NCBI GenBank assembly: GCA_031263625.1
Contig: JAISFK010000362.1
Coordinates: forward strand, 1 to 12,661
Direction: 5' to 3'
DNA: 12,661 bases
Origin: Clostridiales bacterium
GTDB lineage: Bacteria > Bacillota > Clostridia > WRLR01
Part shown: positions 6,157 to 12,661 of the stretch, one piece after another
How positions within the stretch are numbered: the stretch's first letter is position 1
Layout of the letters: every line of letters starts with the position of its first letter
Notes under the pieces: model-generated
Database searches by the model: none
Told to the model about the DNA's origin: nothing
What the model saw: the letters and a program-made list of their open reading frames with translations, nothing else
Program-made: the position numbers and the translations under genes

Positions 6157-7356
6157 ATGACGCAGCAGCCGCCCGACCGCAATTCCAAGGCCAGGCTCGC
6201 CATTCCGCAAAGCGAGTACGCCGAGCGCCTGCGCAAAGTGCAGGAGGCCATGGAGGAGGCTCGCCTCGACGTGCTGGTGACGCACGCCTGCGAGTGCGAG
6301 TCCGCGAACGTGCGCTACCTCAGCAATTTTTGGGCCGTGTTCGACTTCGCGGGCGTCATCGTCCCCAGGAAGGGGGACGCCGTGCTGCTGACCGGCGGGC
6401 CGGAGTCATACGAGTTCGCGAGGCAGTTCTCCCGGATAGCGGACGTCCGCGTGCACCCGCTGTACGTGGAAACCAGCGCGCCCGTCTGGGACAAGCCCAC
6501 GGATCCCGTGGATTTCGCCGCCCTGCTGGGCGAGTGGCGAGCCCGCTTCCCGATCGCGCGGATCGGCGTCGCCAACAGCAACATCCTGCCCGCCGCCATC
6601 GAGGCCGACCTCAGAGAGGGCGCGAAGGGCGCGGAGCTCGTACCGGCGGACGGGCTGATGATGAAGCTGCGCCTGATCAAGAGCGCCGGCGAGATCGCCC
6701 TGCTCAAGGAGGCGTACCGCATTACGCAGGCCGCGTGCGCGAAGGCCGTCGAGGCCGTCCGCCCCGGCGCCGCCGAGTGGGAGATAGAGGCCGCCTGGCG
6801 CGCGGAGGCGTACCGCCTCGGCGCGGAGGGCACGAGCTACCCCATCTGGGTCACGTCCGGCCCGAACACGTACCAGAGCCTGTGCCGCTCCACCGACAGG
6901 CAGATCGGCGAGAACGACATGGTGCAGCTGACGTTCGGGGCGAAGTACAACGGTTATTGCGGCAACATATGCCGCCCGGTCGCGCTGGGCAAAATACCCG
7001 ATCGCCACGCGCAGATGCGCGACATAGCCCTTGAGGCCCTGCACGAGGCCATAGCCGACATCCGGCCGGGCGCCCCGTTCGCGCTGGCGTATGACCACTT
7101 CCACAGGCGCCTGTCGGACAACGGCTTCGCCAATCTGGCGCTGTACGGGCCGGCGCACGGCACGGGCATGCAGGAGTGCGAGGGGCCGTGGGTGGACAAC
7201 AGGACGGACGCCGTGTTCAGGGAGAACATGGTGCTCAACGTGGACATCTGGATCGCGGACGGCGAATTCGGCGTGCGCTACGAGGACGGGCTGGCCGTGG
7301 GGCCGAACGGGAGCGAGCGCCTCACGCGCCCGCCGGACGGGCACATATCGCTCTGA
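6157..7356 (+). CDS. Creatinase-like M24 family protein with altered metal site
   Basis: The 399-residue protein has the two-domain layout of the M24 'pita-bread' family: a creatinase N-terminal domain (about residues 15-150) and a catalytic domain (about 165-390). Family members include Xaa-Pro peptidases, which need two metals, and creatinase, which needs none. Aligned to the five metal ligands (Asp, Asp, His, Glu, Glu), this protein has Thr259 (QLTFGA), Asn270 (CGNICR), His334 (AHGTG), Asp363 (LNVDIW) and Glu376 (RYEDGL). Two Asp ligands are lost and one Glu is replaced by Asp, and the second family histidine is Cys341. A metal-independent, creatinase-like C-N hydrolase therefore seems likelier than a peptidase. 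I chose ATG 6157 because AGGGGG (6143-6148) lies 8 bases before it. The gene starts 37 bases after the ROK stop, so the two are probably co-transcribed. Confidence 0.87.
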   Translation: MTQQPPDRNSKARLAIPQSEYAERLRKVQEAMEEARLDVLVTHACECESANVRYLSNFWAVFDFAGVIVPRKGDAVLLTGGPESYEFARQFSRIADVRVHPLYVETSAPVWDKPTDPVDFAALLGEWRARFPIARIGVANSNILPAAIEADLREGAKGAELVPADGLMMKLRLIKSAGEIALLKEAYRITQAACAKAVEAVRPGAAEWEIEAAWRAEAYRLGAEGTSYPIWVTSGPNTYQSLCRSTDRQIGENDMVQLTFGAKYNGYCGNICRPVALGKIPDRHAQMRDIALEALHEAIADIRPGAPFALAYDHFHRRLSDNGFANLALYGPAHGTGMQECEGPWVDNRTDAVFRENMVLNVDIWIADGEFGVRYEDGLAVGPNGSERLTRPPDGHISL

Positions 7357-7459
7357 CAGCAAATCATGCTCATACATTTAGCATTTAGATTTTAGCATTA
7401 GCAGTGTTGGCTGGAGATGGTGAACTATCAGCCAGGCACAGAATGGACGGTCAAAAGCA

Positions 7460-8797
7460 ATGGGCGAACGCGGCGTGGAACTTTCGGATCTTGACGGCAT
7501 GGCGGATCGCGCCAGGGGCGAGATGGTGGAGTTCCTGAAACAGCTGATCAGGATACCGACGGAAAACAAGCCCCCTGTAGGCTTTGAAGGGCCGGGGCAG
7601 GCGCTGTTCGCGCAAGCCTGCGCGGACATCGGGCTTGAGGTGGAGACGTTTCGGCCGGACGAGGCGCCGGGCATGGAAAACCACCCCGAATTTCTCAACG
7701 GCAGGAACTTTGACGGCCGCGTGAATGTCGAGGCCGTCTGGAAGGGCGGGGGACGCGGAAAGGGGCTGCTGCTCTCCGGCCACATGGACGTGGTGCCGAA
7801 AGAGCCGCTGCCGTGGACAAAATGCGAGCCTTTCGAGCCGCTGGAGGAGGACGGCAAGGTGTACGGGCGCGGCGCCTGCGACATGAAAAGCGGGCTGGCG
7901 GCGGCGTACACGGCGATAAAGCTGCTCAAGGCGACGGGCTGGACGCCGCCCGGCGACATCATTCTGGAGAGCGTGGCGGACGAGGAGTACGCTGGCGGCA
8001 GCGGCACGCTGGCCGGGCGGCTGAAGGGCTACAACGCCGGGTTCGCGGTGAACATGGAGCCGACGTGGCTGTCCGTCTATTCGGGCGCCGTGGGCGCGTT
8101 CGTCGTCAAGATCACGGTTCGGGGCGGGACAGCGGGCATGCCGTACAACGGCGAGGACGCGGAAAACCCTGTGTTCTGTCTGGCAAAGCTGGCGCAGGCG
8201 CTGCGCGCCTTTGAAAGTTATCGGCGCGGGCCGGAGTTCGCGCATCCGTTCTGGACGGATCCCGCGAAGATGGCCAAGGTGATCATCACGAAGGCCAAGA
8301 GCGGGGAGGCGTTTGAGCACGGCCAGCTCGCCGTCCCGGTGGACGGCTGGCTGGAGGCCGTCGTGCAGACGTACCCCGGCGAAACGGGGGACGCCGTCTG
8401 CGCCCAGCTTGAGCGCTTTCTGGCGGCCGAGGCCGAGAAGGACGCGGAGCTCAAAAACGCGAGCGTGAGCATCAGGCGGCTGTACCACTATATCGAGCCG
8501 TGCCTCACGGACGCGGGCTTTGCCGGCATAGGGATCATTAAAGAGTGCCTGGAGGGCGCCGGCGTGGCCAGCCCTGTCGTCGGCGGGGCGTCCGCGTCCT
8601 GCGATCTGGCGATATTTGAGAAATATGGCGGCGCGCCCGCCGTCATGTTCGGGCCGTCGGGCGGCAACCTGCACGGGCCCGACGAGTGGGTGGACATCGA
8701 CAGCATGGTCGTCGTCGTAAAGACGCTCATGCGGCTGATGCTGCGCTGGGAGCAGGCGTCGCCGAACGGAGGGGAACAGCTGCCGCGCTGTGAATAG
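7460..8797 (+). CDS. M20-family deacylase/peptidase (ArgE/DapE-like)
   Basis: The 445-residue protein is a di-zinc hydrolase of the M20 family, whose members remove acyl groups or split small peptides in the cytoplasm (ArgE, DapE, aminoacylases, carboxypeptidases). All expected residues are present: His108 and Asp110 in SGHMDVV, bridging Asp141 in GRGACDMKSG, catalytic Glu175 and metal Glu176 in VADEEYAGG, Glu200 in NMEPT, and His405 in GGNLHGPDEW. The lid/dimerisation domain lies between about 205 and 330. It should therefore be active, unlike its M24 neighbour. ATG 7460 is the only reasonable start, since a TGA in the same frame lies at 7421-7423; its ribosome binding site is weak. The coding end overlaps the first unit of a triplicated repeat. 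The substrate is open; an N-acyl amino sugar or amino acid conjugate would fit the neighbours. Confidence 0.92.
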   Translation: MGERGVELSDLDGMADRARGEMVEFLKQLIRIPTENKPPVGFEGPGQALFAQACADIGLEVETFRPDEAPGMENHPEFLNGRNFDGRVNVEAVWKGGGRGKGLLLSGHMDVVPKEPLPWTKCEPFEPLEEDGKVYGRGACDMKSGLAAAYTAIKLLKATGWTPPGDIILESVADEEYAGGSGTLAGRLKGYNAGFAVNMEPTWLSVYSGAVGAFVVKITVRGGTAGMPYNGEDAENPVFCLAKLAQALRAFESYRRGPEFAHPFWTDPAKMAKVIITKAKSGEAFEHGQLAVPVDGWLEAVVQTYPGETGDAVCAQLERFLAAEAEKDAELKNASVSIRRLYHYIEPCLTDAGFAGIGIIKECLEGAGVASPVVGGASASCDLAIFEKYGGAPAVMFGPSGGNLHGPDEWVDIDSMVVVVKTLMRLMLRWEQASPNGGEQLPRCE

Positions 8798-8867
8798 GCG
8801 GCGCCGAACAGAAAGGAACAGCCGCCGCGCTGAAGAGCAGGCGGCGCCGAACAGAGAGGAACAGCTT
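8756..8867 (+). repeat. Triplicated 42-43-base repeat carrying ribosome binding sites
   Basis: Three imperfect copies start at 8756, 8798 and 8841; the third is cut off at the GTG of the aminotransferase gene. Each begins GCGKCGCCGAAC and continues with a purine-rich AGGGGAACAGC, AAAGGAACAGC or AGAGGAACAGC motif. The first two end with a GCCGCGCTG block. Copy 1 covers the last codons and stop of the M20 gene. The third copy supplies the GAGAGGA (8854-8860) that sits 7 bases before GTG 8868. Confidence 0.85.
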
Positions 8868-10058
8868 GTGAAAATAGACCGCGTGTCCGCGCTGGAGCGG
8901 GAATACGCCATGCAGTCGCTGGACGGGCAGTTTCGGTCCGCCGGCAACTACGGGTTCGGGATAAGGCTGGAAAGGGAATTTGCCGCCAAAATGGGCGTCC
9001 GGCACGCCGTGGCCATGGTGAACGGCACGGCCACGCTGCACGCGGCGCTCGAGGCCGCGGGCGTGCGCGCGGGCGACGAGGTGATCGTCCCGCCGCTCAC
9101 GATGTCGTCCACCGCCATCGCGGTGCTGCACGCGAACGCCGTCCCGGTGTTCGCCGACGTGAGGCCGGACACGTTCCTCATTGACGCCGACGACGCCGAA
9201 AGGCGCGTCACGGCCCGCACCAAGGCCATCATCCCCGTCGCGCTGTTCGGCCTGATGCCGGACATGGACGCGATCATGGGCGTCGCGGGGCGGCACGGGC
9301 TCGCCGTGATAGAGGACGACGCGCAGTGCTTCCTGGGCTCGCACAGGGGCAGGCTCGCGGGGACGATCGGGCACATGTCCAGCTTCTCGTTCCAGGCCAG
9401 CAAGCACATGACCAGCGGCGAGGGCGGCATGGTGACGACGGACGACGACGGGCTCGCGCTCAAGCTGCGCAGGTACTCCGGGCTGGGGTACGGCAGCATC
9501 GGCCTGGGCAAGGCGCGCATAACGAAAGACGACATTCAGGATCCCGGCTGCGAGCGGCACGTCGTTTTGGGATGGAATTACCGCATGCCGGACATCGCCT
9601 GCGCCGTCGCGTGCGCCCAGCTGGAGCGGCTGGACGAGCTGTGCGCGTGCCGCCGCCTCGCGGGAGAGGCTATCGCGGGCGCCGCAAAAGCCGCCGTCTG
9701 GCTCGTCCCGCAGCGCGTCCCGCCGGAGTGCGGCCACGCCTGGTGGTCCGCGGTGTTCGCGCTGGACAGGGACGACGTCGCGTGGCGCGACTTTCGGCGC
9801 AAGTTCATGGAGCTTGGCGGCGACGGGATCTACGCGGCATGGCAGCTGACGTATCTCGAGCCGGCGTTTCGCGAGATGAACCTGCTCGGCAGGGAGGAGT
9901 GGGCAAAGCGGGCAGGCGCGCGCTGGGAGAGGGGCCTGTGCCCCGTCGCCGAGCGCCTGCAGCCCAGGCTTTTGCAGTTCAAGACGAACTACTGGGACAC
10001 CGAGAGGGCGGAGAGGCAGGCCGACATACTGGCGAAGACCATAGCGTTCTTCGCATAG
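8868..10058 (+). CDS. DegT/DnrJ/EryC1/StrS-family aminotransferase
   Basis: The 396-residue protein is a fold-type I pyridoxal-phosphate enzyme of the DegT/DnrJ/EryC1/StrS family, which mostly transfers an amino group from glutamate or glutamine to a keto sugar. The cofactor lysine is Lys179 in FSFQASKHMTSGEGGM, and Asp150 in VIEDDAQC would contact the cofactor ring, with Gln153 close by. Other family marks are NGTATLHAALEAAGV, VIVPPLTMSSTA and the segment GWNYRMPDIACAVACAQLERLD. I placed the start at GTG 8868, 7 bases after GAGAGGA, because homology begins soon after. A longer frame from GTG 8790 would overlap the M20 gene and add a repeat-encoded, Arg-rich tail. Family members usually build amino sugars, so its place in an apparent uptake and breakdown cluster is unusual. 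It may act in reverse or modify an intermediate. Confidence 0.9.
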   Translation: MKIDRVSALEREYAMQSLDGQFRSAGNYGFGIRLEREFAAKMGVRHAVAMVNGTATLHAALEAAGVRAGDEVIVPPLTMSSTAIAVLHANAVPVFADVRPDTFLIDADDAERRVTARTKAIIPVALFGLMPDMDAIMGVAGRHGLAVIEDDAQCFLGSHRGRLAGTIGHMSSFSFQASKHMTSGEGGMVTTDDDGLALKLRRYSGLGYGSIGLGKARITKDDIQDPGCERHVVLGWNYRMPDIACAVACAQLERLDELCACRRLAGEAIAGAAKAAVWLVPQRVPPECGHAWWSAVFALDRDDVAWRDFRRKFMELGGDGIYAAWQLTYLEPAFREMNLLGREEWAKRAGARWERGLCPVAERLQPRLLQFKTNYWDTERAERQADILAKTIAFFA

Positions 10059-10068
10059 CGCAACGGCA

Positions 10069-10096
10069 ATGACGTCATTCCGGGTTCGCCCGGAAT
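10069..10096. promoter_or_regulatory. Palindrome and hairpin between aminotransferase and permease genes
   Basis: ATGACGTCAT (10069-10078) is a perfect 10-base palindrome. It shares two bases with a perfect 8-base stem, ATTCCGGG (10077-10084) and CCCGGAAT (10089-10096), closing a TTCG loop. No T run follows, so a standard terminator is unlikely. It could stabilise or process the transcript between the enzyme and transport genes, or be a protein-binding site. Confidence 0.5.
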
Positions 10097-10127
10097 CTGA
10101 AAAAGGGCAGAGAGGGGAGATGCGCAC

Positions 10128-11195
10128 ATGAAAAAAGTCGGCCAAATTGCGGGGCCAGCTTCAGCCAGATCTGTTTCGGATCGGGCGATCAAGCCTATAG
10201 CGGGGCGGGTTGTCGCCAAAGCCGCAGCCGGCGCCGGCGCGCCGCCTCACGCCGCCGCCGCCGCGGACGGCTCGCGCCCACTGCTGCAGCGCCTGTGGGA
10301 GCACCGCGAAAACTACCTGCTCATTCTGCCGATGGCCGCGCTCGTGCTCATCTTCTCCTACGTGCCGATGTACGGCATCGTGATGGCGTTCAAGGAGTAC
10401 AAGATGGCGGACGGCATATTCGGCAGCAAGTGGATCGGCCTGCTCAACTTCCGCAAGCTGTTCGCCACGTCGAGCTTCGGCACGATCATGAAGAACACGC
10501 TCGAGATCAGCGGCCTGCGCCTGCTGTTCGGCTTCCCCGCGCCCGTGCTGCTCGCGATCCTGCTGAACGAGGTGCGGCACAAGCCCTTCAAGAAGACCGC
10601 GCAGACGATATCGTACCTGCCGCACTTCATGTCGTGGGTCGTGCTGGGCGGCATTTTCAAGAACGTGCTGTCGCCCAGCTCCGGCGCCATAAACTACGTC
10701 ATCACGGCGCTCGGCGGCCAGCCCGTCAACTTTCTCAACTCAAACGCCTGGTTCAGGGTGGTGCTGATAGCCACGGGCGTCTGGCAGGGCATTGGCTGGG
10801 GCAGCATCGTCTACCTTGCCACCATCGCGGGCATAGACCCGCAGCTGTACGAGGCGGCCAGAATGGACGGCGCGAAGCGCTTTCGGCTCATATGGAACAT
10901 CACGCTGCCCATGATGTTCCCCGTCATGAGCGTGCTGTTCATCCTGAGCGTGGGCGGCATTCTGAACGCGGGGTTCGACCAGATATTCAACCTGTACAAC
11001 CCGCTCGTGTATTCGAGCGCGGACATTCTGGACACCTATGTGTACAGGCTGGGCTTTGGCAACGCGAGCGGCGACGGGCGGATCGACTACAGCCTGGCCA
11101 CCGCCGTGGGCCTGTTCAAAAACGTCGTGGGCCTGTGCCTCGTGGTCGTGACGAACTTCGCGTCCAAGCGGCTCTCAGGCTCTGGCATATGGTAA
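10128..11195 (+). CDS. Sugar ABC transporter permease, LplB/YteP type
   Basis: The 355-residue membrane protein is a CUT1-type permease that should form the import channel with the next gene's product. The family opening appears at YLLILPMAALVLIFSYVPMYG, and FKEYK, FGFPAPVLLAILLNEVRHKPF and YLPHFMSWVV follow in the LplB order. The EAA loop that docks the ATPase is EAARMDGAKRFRLIWNITLP (242-261). About six membrane segments are visible. The first 55 residues form an Ala/Gly-rich, basic tail that usual family members lack. The start is well supported by AGGGGAG (10113-10119), 8 bases before the ATG, so the tail appears real. LplB-type systems typically lack their own ATPase gene and borrow a shared MsmX-like one, which fits this window. 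Known relatives import oligosaccharides such as rhamnogalacturonan fragments; the substrate here is unknown. Confidence 0.93.
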   Translation: MKKVGQIAGPASARSVSDRAIKPIAGRVVAKAAAGAGAPPHAAAAADGSRPLLQRLWEHRENYLLILPMAALVLIFSYVPMYGIVMAFKEYKMADGIFGSKWIGLLNFRKLFATSSFGTIMKNTLEISGLRLLFGFPAPVLLAILLNEVRHKPFKKTAQTISYLPHFMSWVVLGGIFKNVLSPSSGAINYVITALGGQPVNFLNSNAWFRVVLIATGVWQGIGWGSIVYLATIAGIDPQLYEAARMDGAKRFRLIWNITLPMMFPVMSVLFILSVGGILNAGFDQIFNLYNPLVYSSADILDTYVYRLGFGNASGDGRIDYSLATAVGLFKNVVGLCLVVVTNFASKRLSGSGIW

Positions 11196-11231
11196 AGTGA
11201 TGGCCAAAAATGTGGCAAGGAGGCGAGTCTG

Positions 11232-12266
11232 ATGGAAAAAAGCAGATTGGATGCGAGCCCCGGCGCCATGCCGGGTGGCGCGGCGGATGTCAGGCCGTCT
11301 GATTCGGCGCTTGGCGGCTCCGCCGATGCCGACCGCGACCGCGGCGACCGCAATCGCGGGCGCGGCGGCGGCAACGACGGCGGCAGCGCCGCTTTGGGCC
11401 GGTTCGGCCTGTTCGACGCGCTGAACTACGCCTTCCTCGCGGCTCTGTGCGTGAGCATGATATACCCGTTCTGGGATCTGCTCATGCGCTCTTTCGCGTC
11501 GCCGGCCGACTCCATGAGCGTGGGCTTCAAGCTCATGCCAAGCCAGTGGTCCGTAGCCGCGTACAGGGTCATATTTGAGAGCGGCGACATATTCGTGAAC
11601 TACTGGAACACGATATTCCGCGCGGTCGTCGGCACGGGCCTGAGCCTTGTCGTGACCTCGGCCTGCGCCTACGGGCTGAGCAGGCGGACACTGCCGTTCC
11701 GCAACGGGATCACGCTGTTTTTCATATTCACGATGTTCTTCGGCGGCGGCCTGATACCCGGCTACATGCTCATCAGGGACCTCGGGCTGATCGACACGAT
11801 CTGGAGCCTGATCGTGCCGGGCGTGGCCAGCGTGTACAACATGATCATACTCCGCAACAACTTCCAGGGCCTGGACGCCGGCCTCGAGGAGTCGGCCATG
11901 CTGGACGGCGCGAACAAGTTCACGATCCTGTTCCGCATCGTGCTGCCCGTCAGCAAGCCGATTCTGGCCACGATCGGCCTGTGGTGCATGGTCGGCCACT
12001 GGAACGCGTGGTTCGACGCGCTGCTGTACACGAACAAGCCCAGCCTGTCCGTGCTGCAGCTGGCCCTGCACAACCTGCTGACAAGGAACCAGAGCTCGGA
12101 GATGCAGAAGCTGCTGTCCATGTCCAGCGACGCGAGCAAGCTGTTCACGCCCATGTCCGCGAAGGCCGCGCAGATATTCGTCACCATCGTCCCGATACTC
12201 GCGACGTACCCGTTCCTGCAAAAGTACTTCGTGAAGGGCATTTTGGTGGGCTCGTTCAAGGGCTGA
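11232..12266 (+). CDS. Sugar ABC transporter permease, YtcP/CUT1 type
   Basis: The 344-residue protein is the second permease of the importer. Its first membrane segment is at about residues 62-82 (NYAFLAALCVSMIYPFWDLL), followed by MRSFASPADSM, ACAYGLSRRTLPFRNGI and FFGGGLIPGYMLIRDLGLIDT, all typical of the YtcP group. The ATPase-docking EAA loop is EESAMLDGANKFTILFRIVLP starting at residue 219; it ends with the usual proline. The C-terminus PFLQKYFVKGILVGSFKG is also characteristic. The start is clear: AAGGAGG (11217-11223) is 8 bases upstream, and the gene begins 36 bases after the other permease. The first 56 residues form a hydrophilic, Gly/Asp/Arg-rich tail that is not typical of the family. 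It presumably works with the adjacent permease, the downstream binding lipoprotein and an ATPase encoded elsewhere. Confidence 0.93.
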   Translation: MEKSRLDASPGAMPGGAADVRPSDSALGGSADADRDRGDRNRGRGGGNDGGSAALGRFGLFDALNYAFLAALCVSMIYPFWDLLMRSFASPADSMSVGFKLMPSQWSVAAYRVIFESGDIFVNYWNTIFRAVVGTGLSLVVTSACAYGLSRRTLPFRNGITLFFIFTMFFGGGLIPGYMLIRDLGLIDTIWSLIVPGVASVYNMIILRNNFQGLDAGLEESAMLDGANKFTILFRIVLPVSKPILATIGLWCMVGHWNAWFDALLYTNKPSLSVLQLALHNLLTRNQSSEMQKLLSMSSDASKLFTPMSAKAAQIFVTIVPILATYPFLQKYFVKGILVGSFKG

Positions 12267-12327
12267 GATTGGGTAACATCCCGCAAGCGGGGTTTACATA
12301 TTTATATTTTATTGGGAGGATTGCATT
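12267..12327 (+). promoter_or_regulatory. Short leader of the binding-protein gene
   Basis: The gap contains a small hairpin (CCCG, CAAG loop, CGGG, within 12280-12295) followed by AT-rich DNA and a strong ribosome binding site, GGGAGGA (12314-12320), 7 bases before the ATG. The hairpin is too weak to call a terminator. The strong site fits the high level at which binding proteins are usually made. Confidence 0.4.
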
Positions 12328-12661
12328 ATGTCTAAAAAGCAAATCGGCAAAAAGACCATCGCGCCGGCGCTTGTCGCAATGCTCATGGTTTTTGCCCTGC
12401 TCCTGTCCGCCTGCAACTCGGACACGGGGGGGGGGGCATAACCACCTCGACGGCGGCAGGCGAGGCCACGACGCAGGCGCCCGCCCAAACGACGGCGGCC
12501 GAGACGACGCAGGCCGATGCGACTGAGGCGCCGGCCGCGACGACGCAGGCGCCCGCCGAAACGACGGCGGCCGCCGACCCGGACGCGCTGCCGGAGCCGG
12601 GCGACTTCAGCGAGCCCGTCGCGCTGTCGTGGAACGGCCCCGGAAACATGACGGAATACGA
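12328..12661 (+). CDS. Extracellular solute-binding lipoprotein, 5' part, out of frame at an 11-G run
   Basis: The start encodes a lipoprotein signal peptide: a basic N-terminus (MSKKQIGKK), a hydrophobic core (LVAMLMVFALLL) and a lipobox LSAC with Cys29 as the lipidated residue. After CNSDTGGGA the frame meets TAA (12439-12441), giving only 37 residues. The next frame is open from the G run to the window edge. It encodes a Thr/Ala/Gln/Pro-rich spacer and then DPDALPEPGDFSEPVALSWNG, which looks like the start of a mature CUT1 binding protein. Twelve or nine Gs would join the two; the window has eleven. Its place right after two permeases supports a sugar-binding role at the outer face of the membrane. 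Whether the gene is switched off, decoded by slippage, broken or misread cannot be told. Its 3' end is outside the window. Confidence 0.8.
12426..12436 (+). repeat. Poly-G tract of 11 in the binding-protein gene
   Basis: Eleven consecutive Gs lie four codons after the lipobox cysteine codon. The upstream frame reaches a TAA at 12439-12441. A change to 12 or 9 Gs would restore the lipoprotein frame. Runs of this length are prone to replication slippage and also to sequencing error. Confidence 0.9.
12468..12573 (+). repeat. Repeats encoding the Thr/Ala-rich lipoprotein spacer
   Basis: A 34-base unit beginning ACGACGCAGGCGCCCGCC occurs at 12468-12501 and 12540-12573 with one mismatch. The starts are 72 bases apart, a whole number of codons. 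In the lipoprotein frame the units encode TTQAPAQTTAAE and TTQAPAETTAAA. The spacer would hold the binding domain away from the membrane, and the DNA repeat could let its length vary. Confidence 0.8.

Noticed and set aside
7813..8214. Arg/Gly-rich frames overlapping the M20, M24 and permease genes on the plus strand
   Set aside because: They are out-of-frame translations of well-supported genes, lack ribosome binding sites and show only codon-bias composition.
8727..10145. Long minus-strand reading frame opposite the aminotransferase
   Set aside because: The opposite strand has a complete catalytic motif set and a good ribosome binding site; the minus frame is compositional shadow with no recognisable motif.

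Overview
The window is GC-rich DNA whose GC richness breaks only at a few AT-rich gene starts. It probably comes from a member of the Bacillota (Clostridia-like). The evidence is strong purine-rich ribosome binding sites, a consensus TTGACA/TATAAT promoter, LplB/YtcP-type sugar ABC permeases with no dedicated ATPase gene, a lipoprotein binding protein, and a Clostridia-like glycogen phosphorylase. ATA (Ile) and AGG (Arg) codons are frequent despite the GC richness. The lineage is inference; there is no rRNA or ribosomal marker. Every gene I can support is on the + strand.

Layout. 1-325: the 3' end of an iron-dependent alcohol dehydrogenase. 331-706: the decayed remnant of a DUF4143-type AAA ATPase gene. 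707-855: AT-rich intergenic DNA with a short tandem repeat and an inverted repeat. 856-3291: glycogen/alpha-glucan phosphorylase (glgP). 3292-3869: a 578-base non-coding stretch holding GC-rich repeats, a dense set of nested and alternative inverted repeats (about 3460-3658), AT-rich dyads and a consensus promoter. 3870-12661: a collinear, probably co-transcribed cluster of N-acetylneuraminate lyase-like aldolase, ROK regulator, creatinase-like M24 protein, M20 deacylase/peptidase, DegT/DnrJ/EryC1 aminotransferase, two CUT1 permeases and the start of a solute-binding lipoprotein.

The cluster reads as uptake plus intracellular breakdown of an amino- or acyl-substituted sugar or sugar acid. The binding lipoprotein and two permeases would import it, the M20 and M24 hydrolases would trim amide or acyl groups, the aldolase would split a 2-keto sugar acid to pyruvate, and the aminotransferase would act on an amino/keto sugar. 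The ROK protein would repress the cluster through AT-rich dyads at the promoter. The substrate is not established by the sequence.

Most notable: (i) the binding-protein gene is out of frame at an 11-G homopolymer just after its lipobox, so it is either a phase-variable switch, a slippage-corrected gene or a sequencing artefact; (ii) the unexplained structured region 3460-3658; (iii) an M24 protein with three of five metal ligands replaced; (iv) tandem duplications at successive gene junctions, several of which copy the upstream stop codon or the downstream ribosome binding site.
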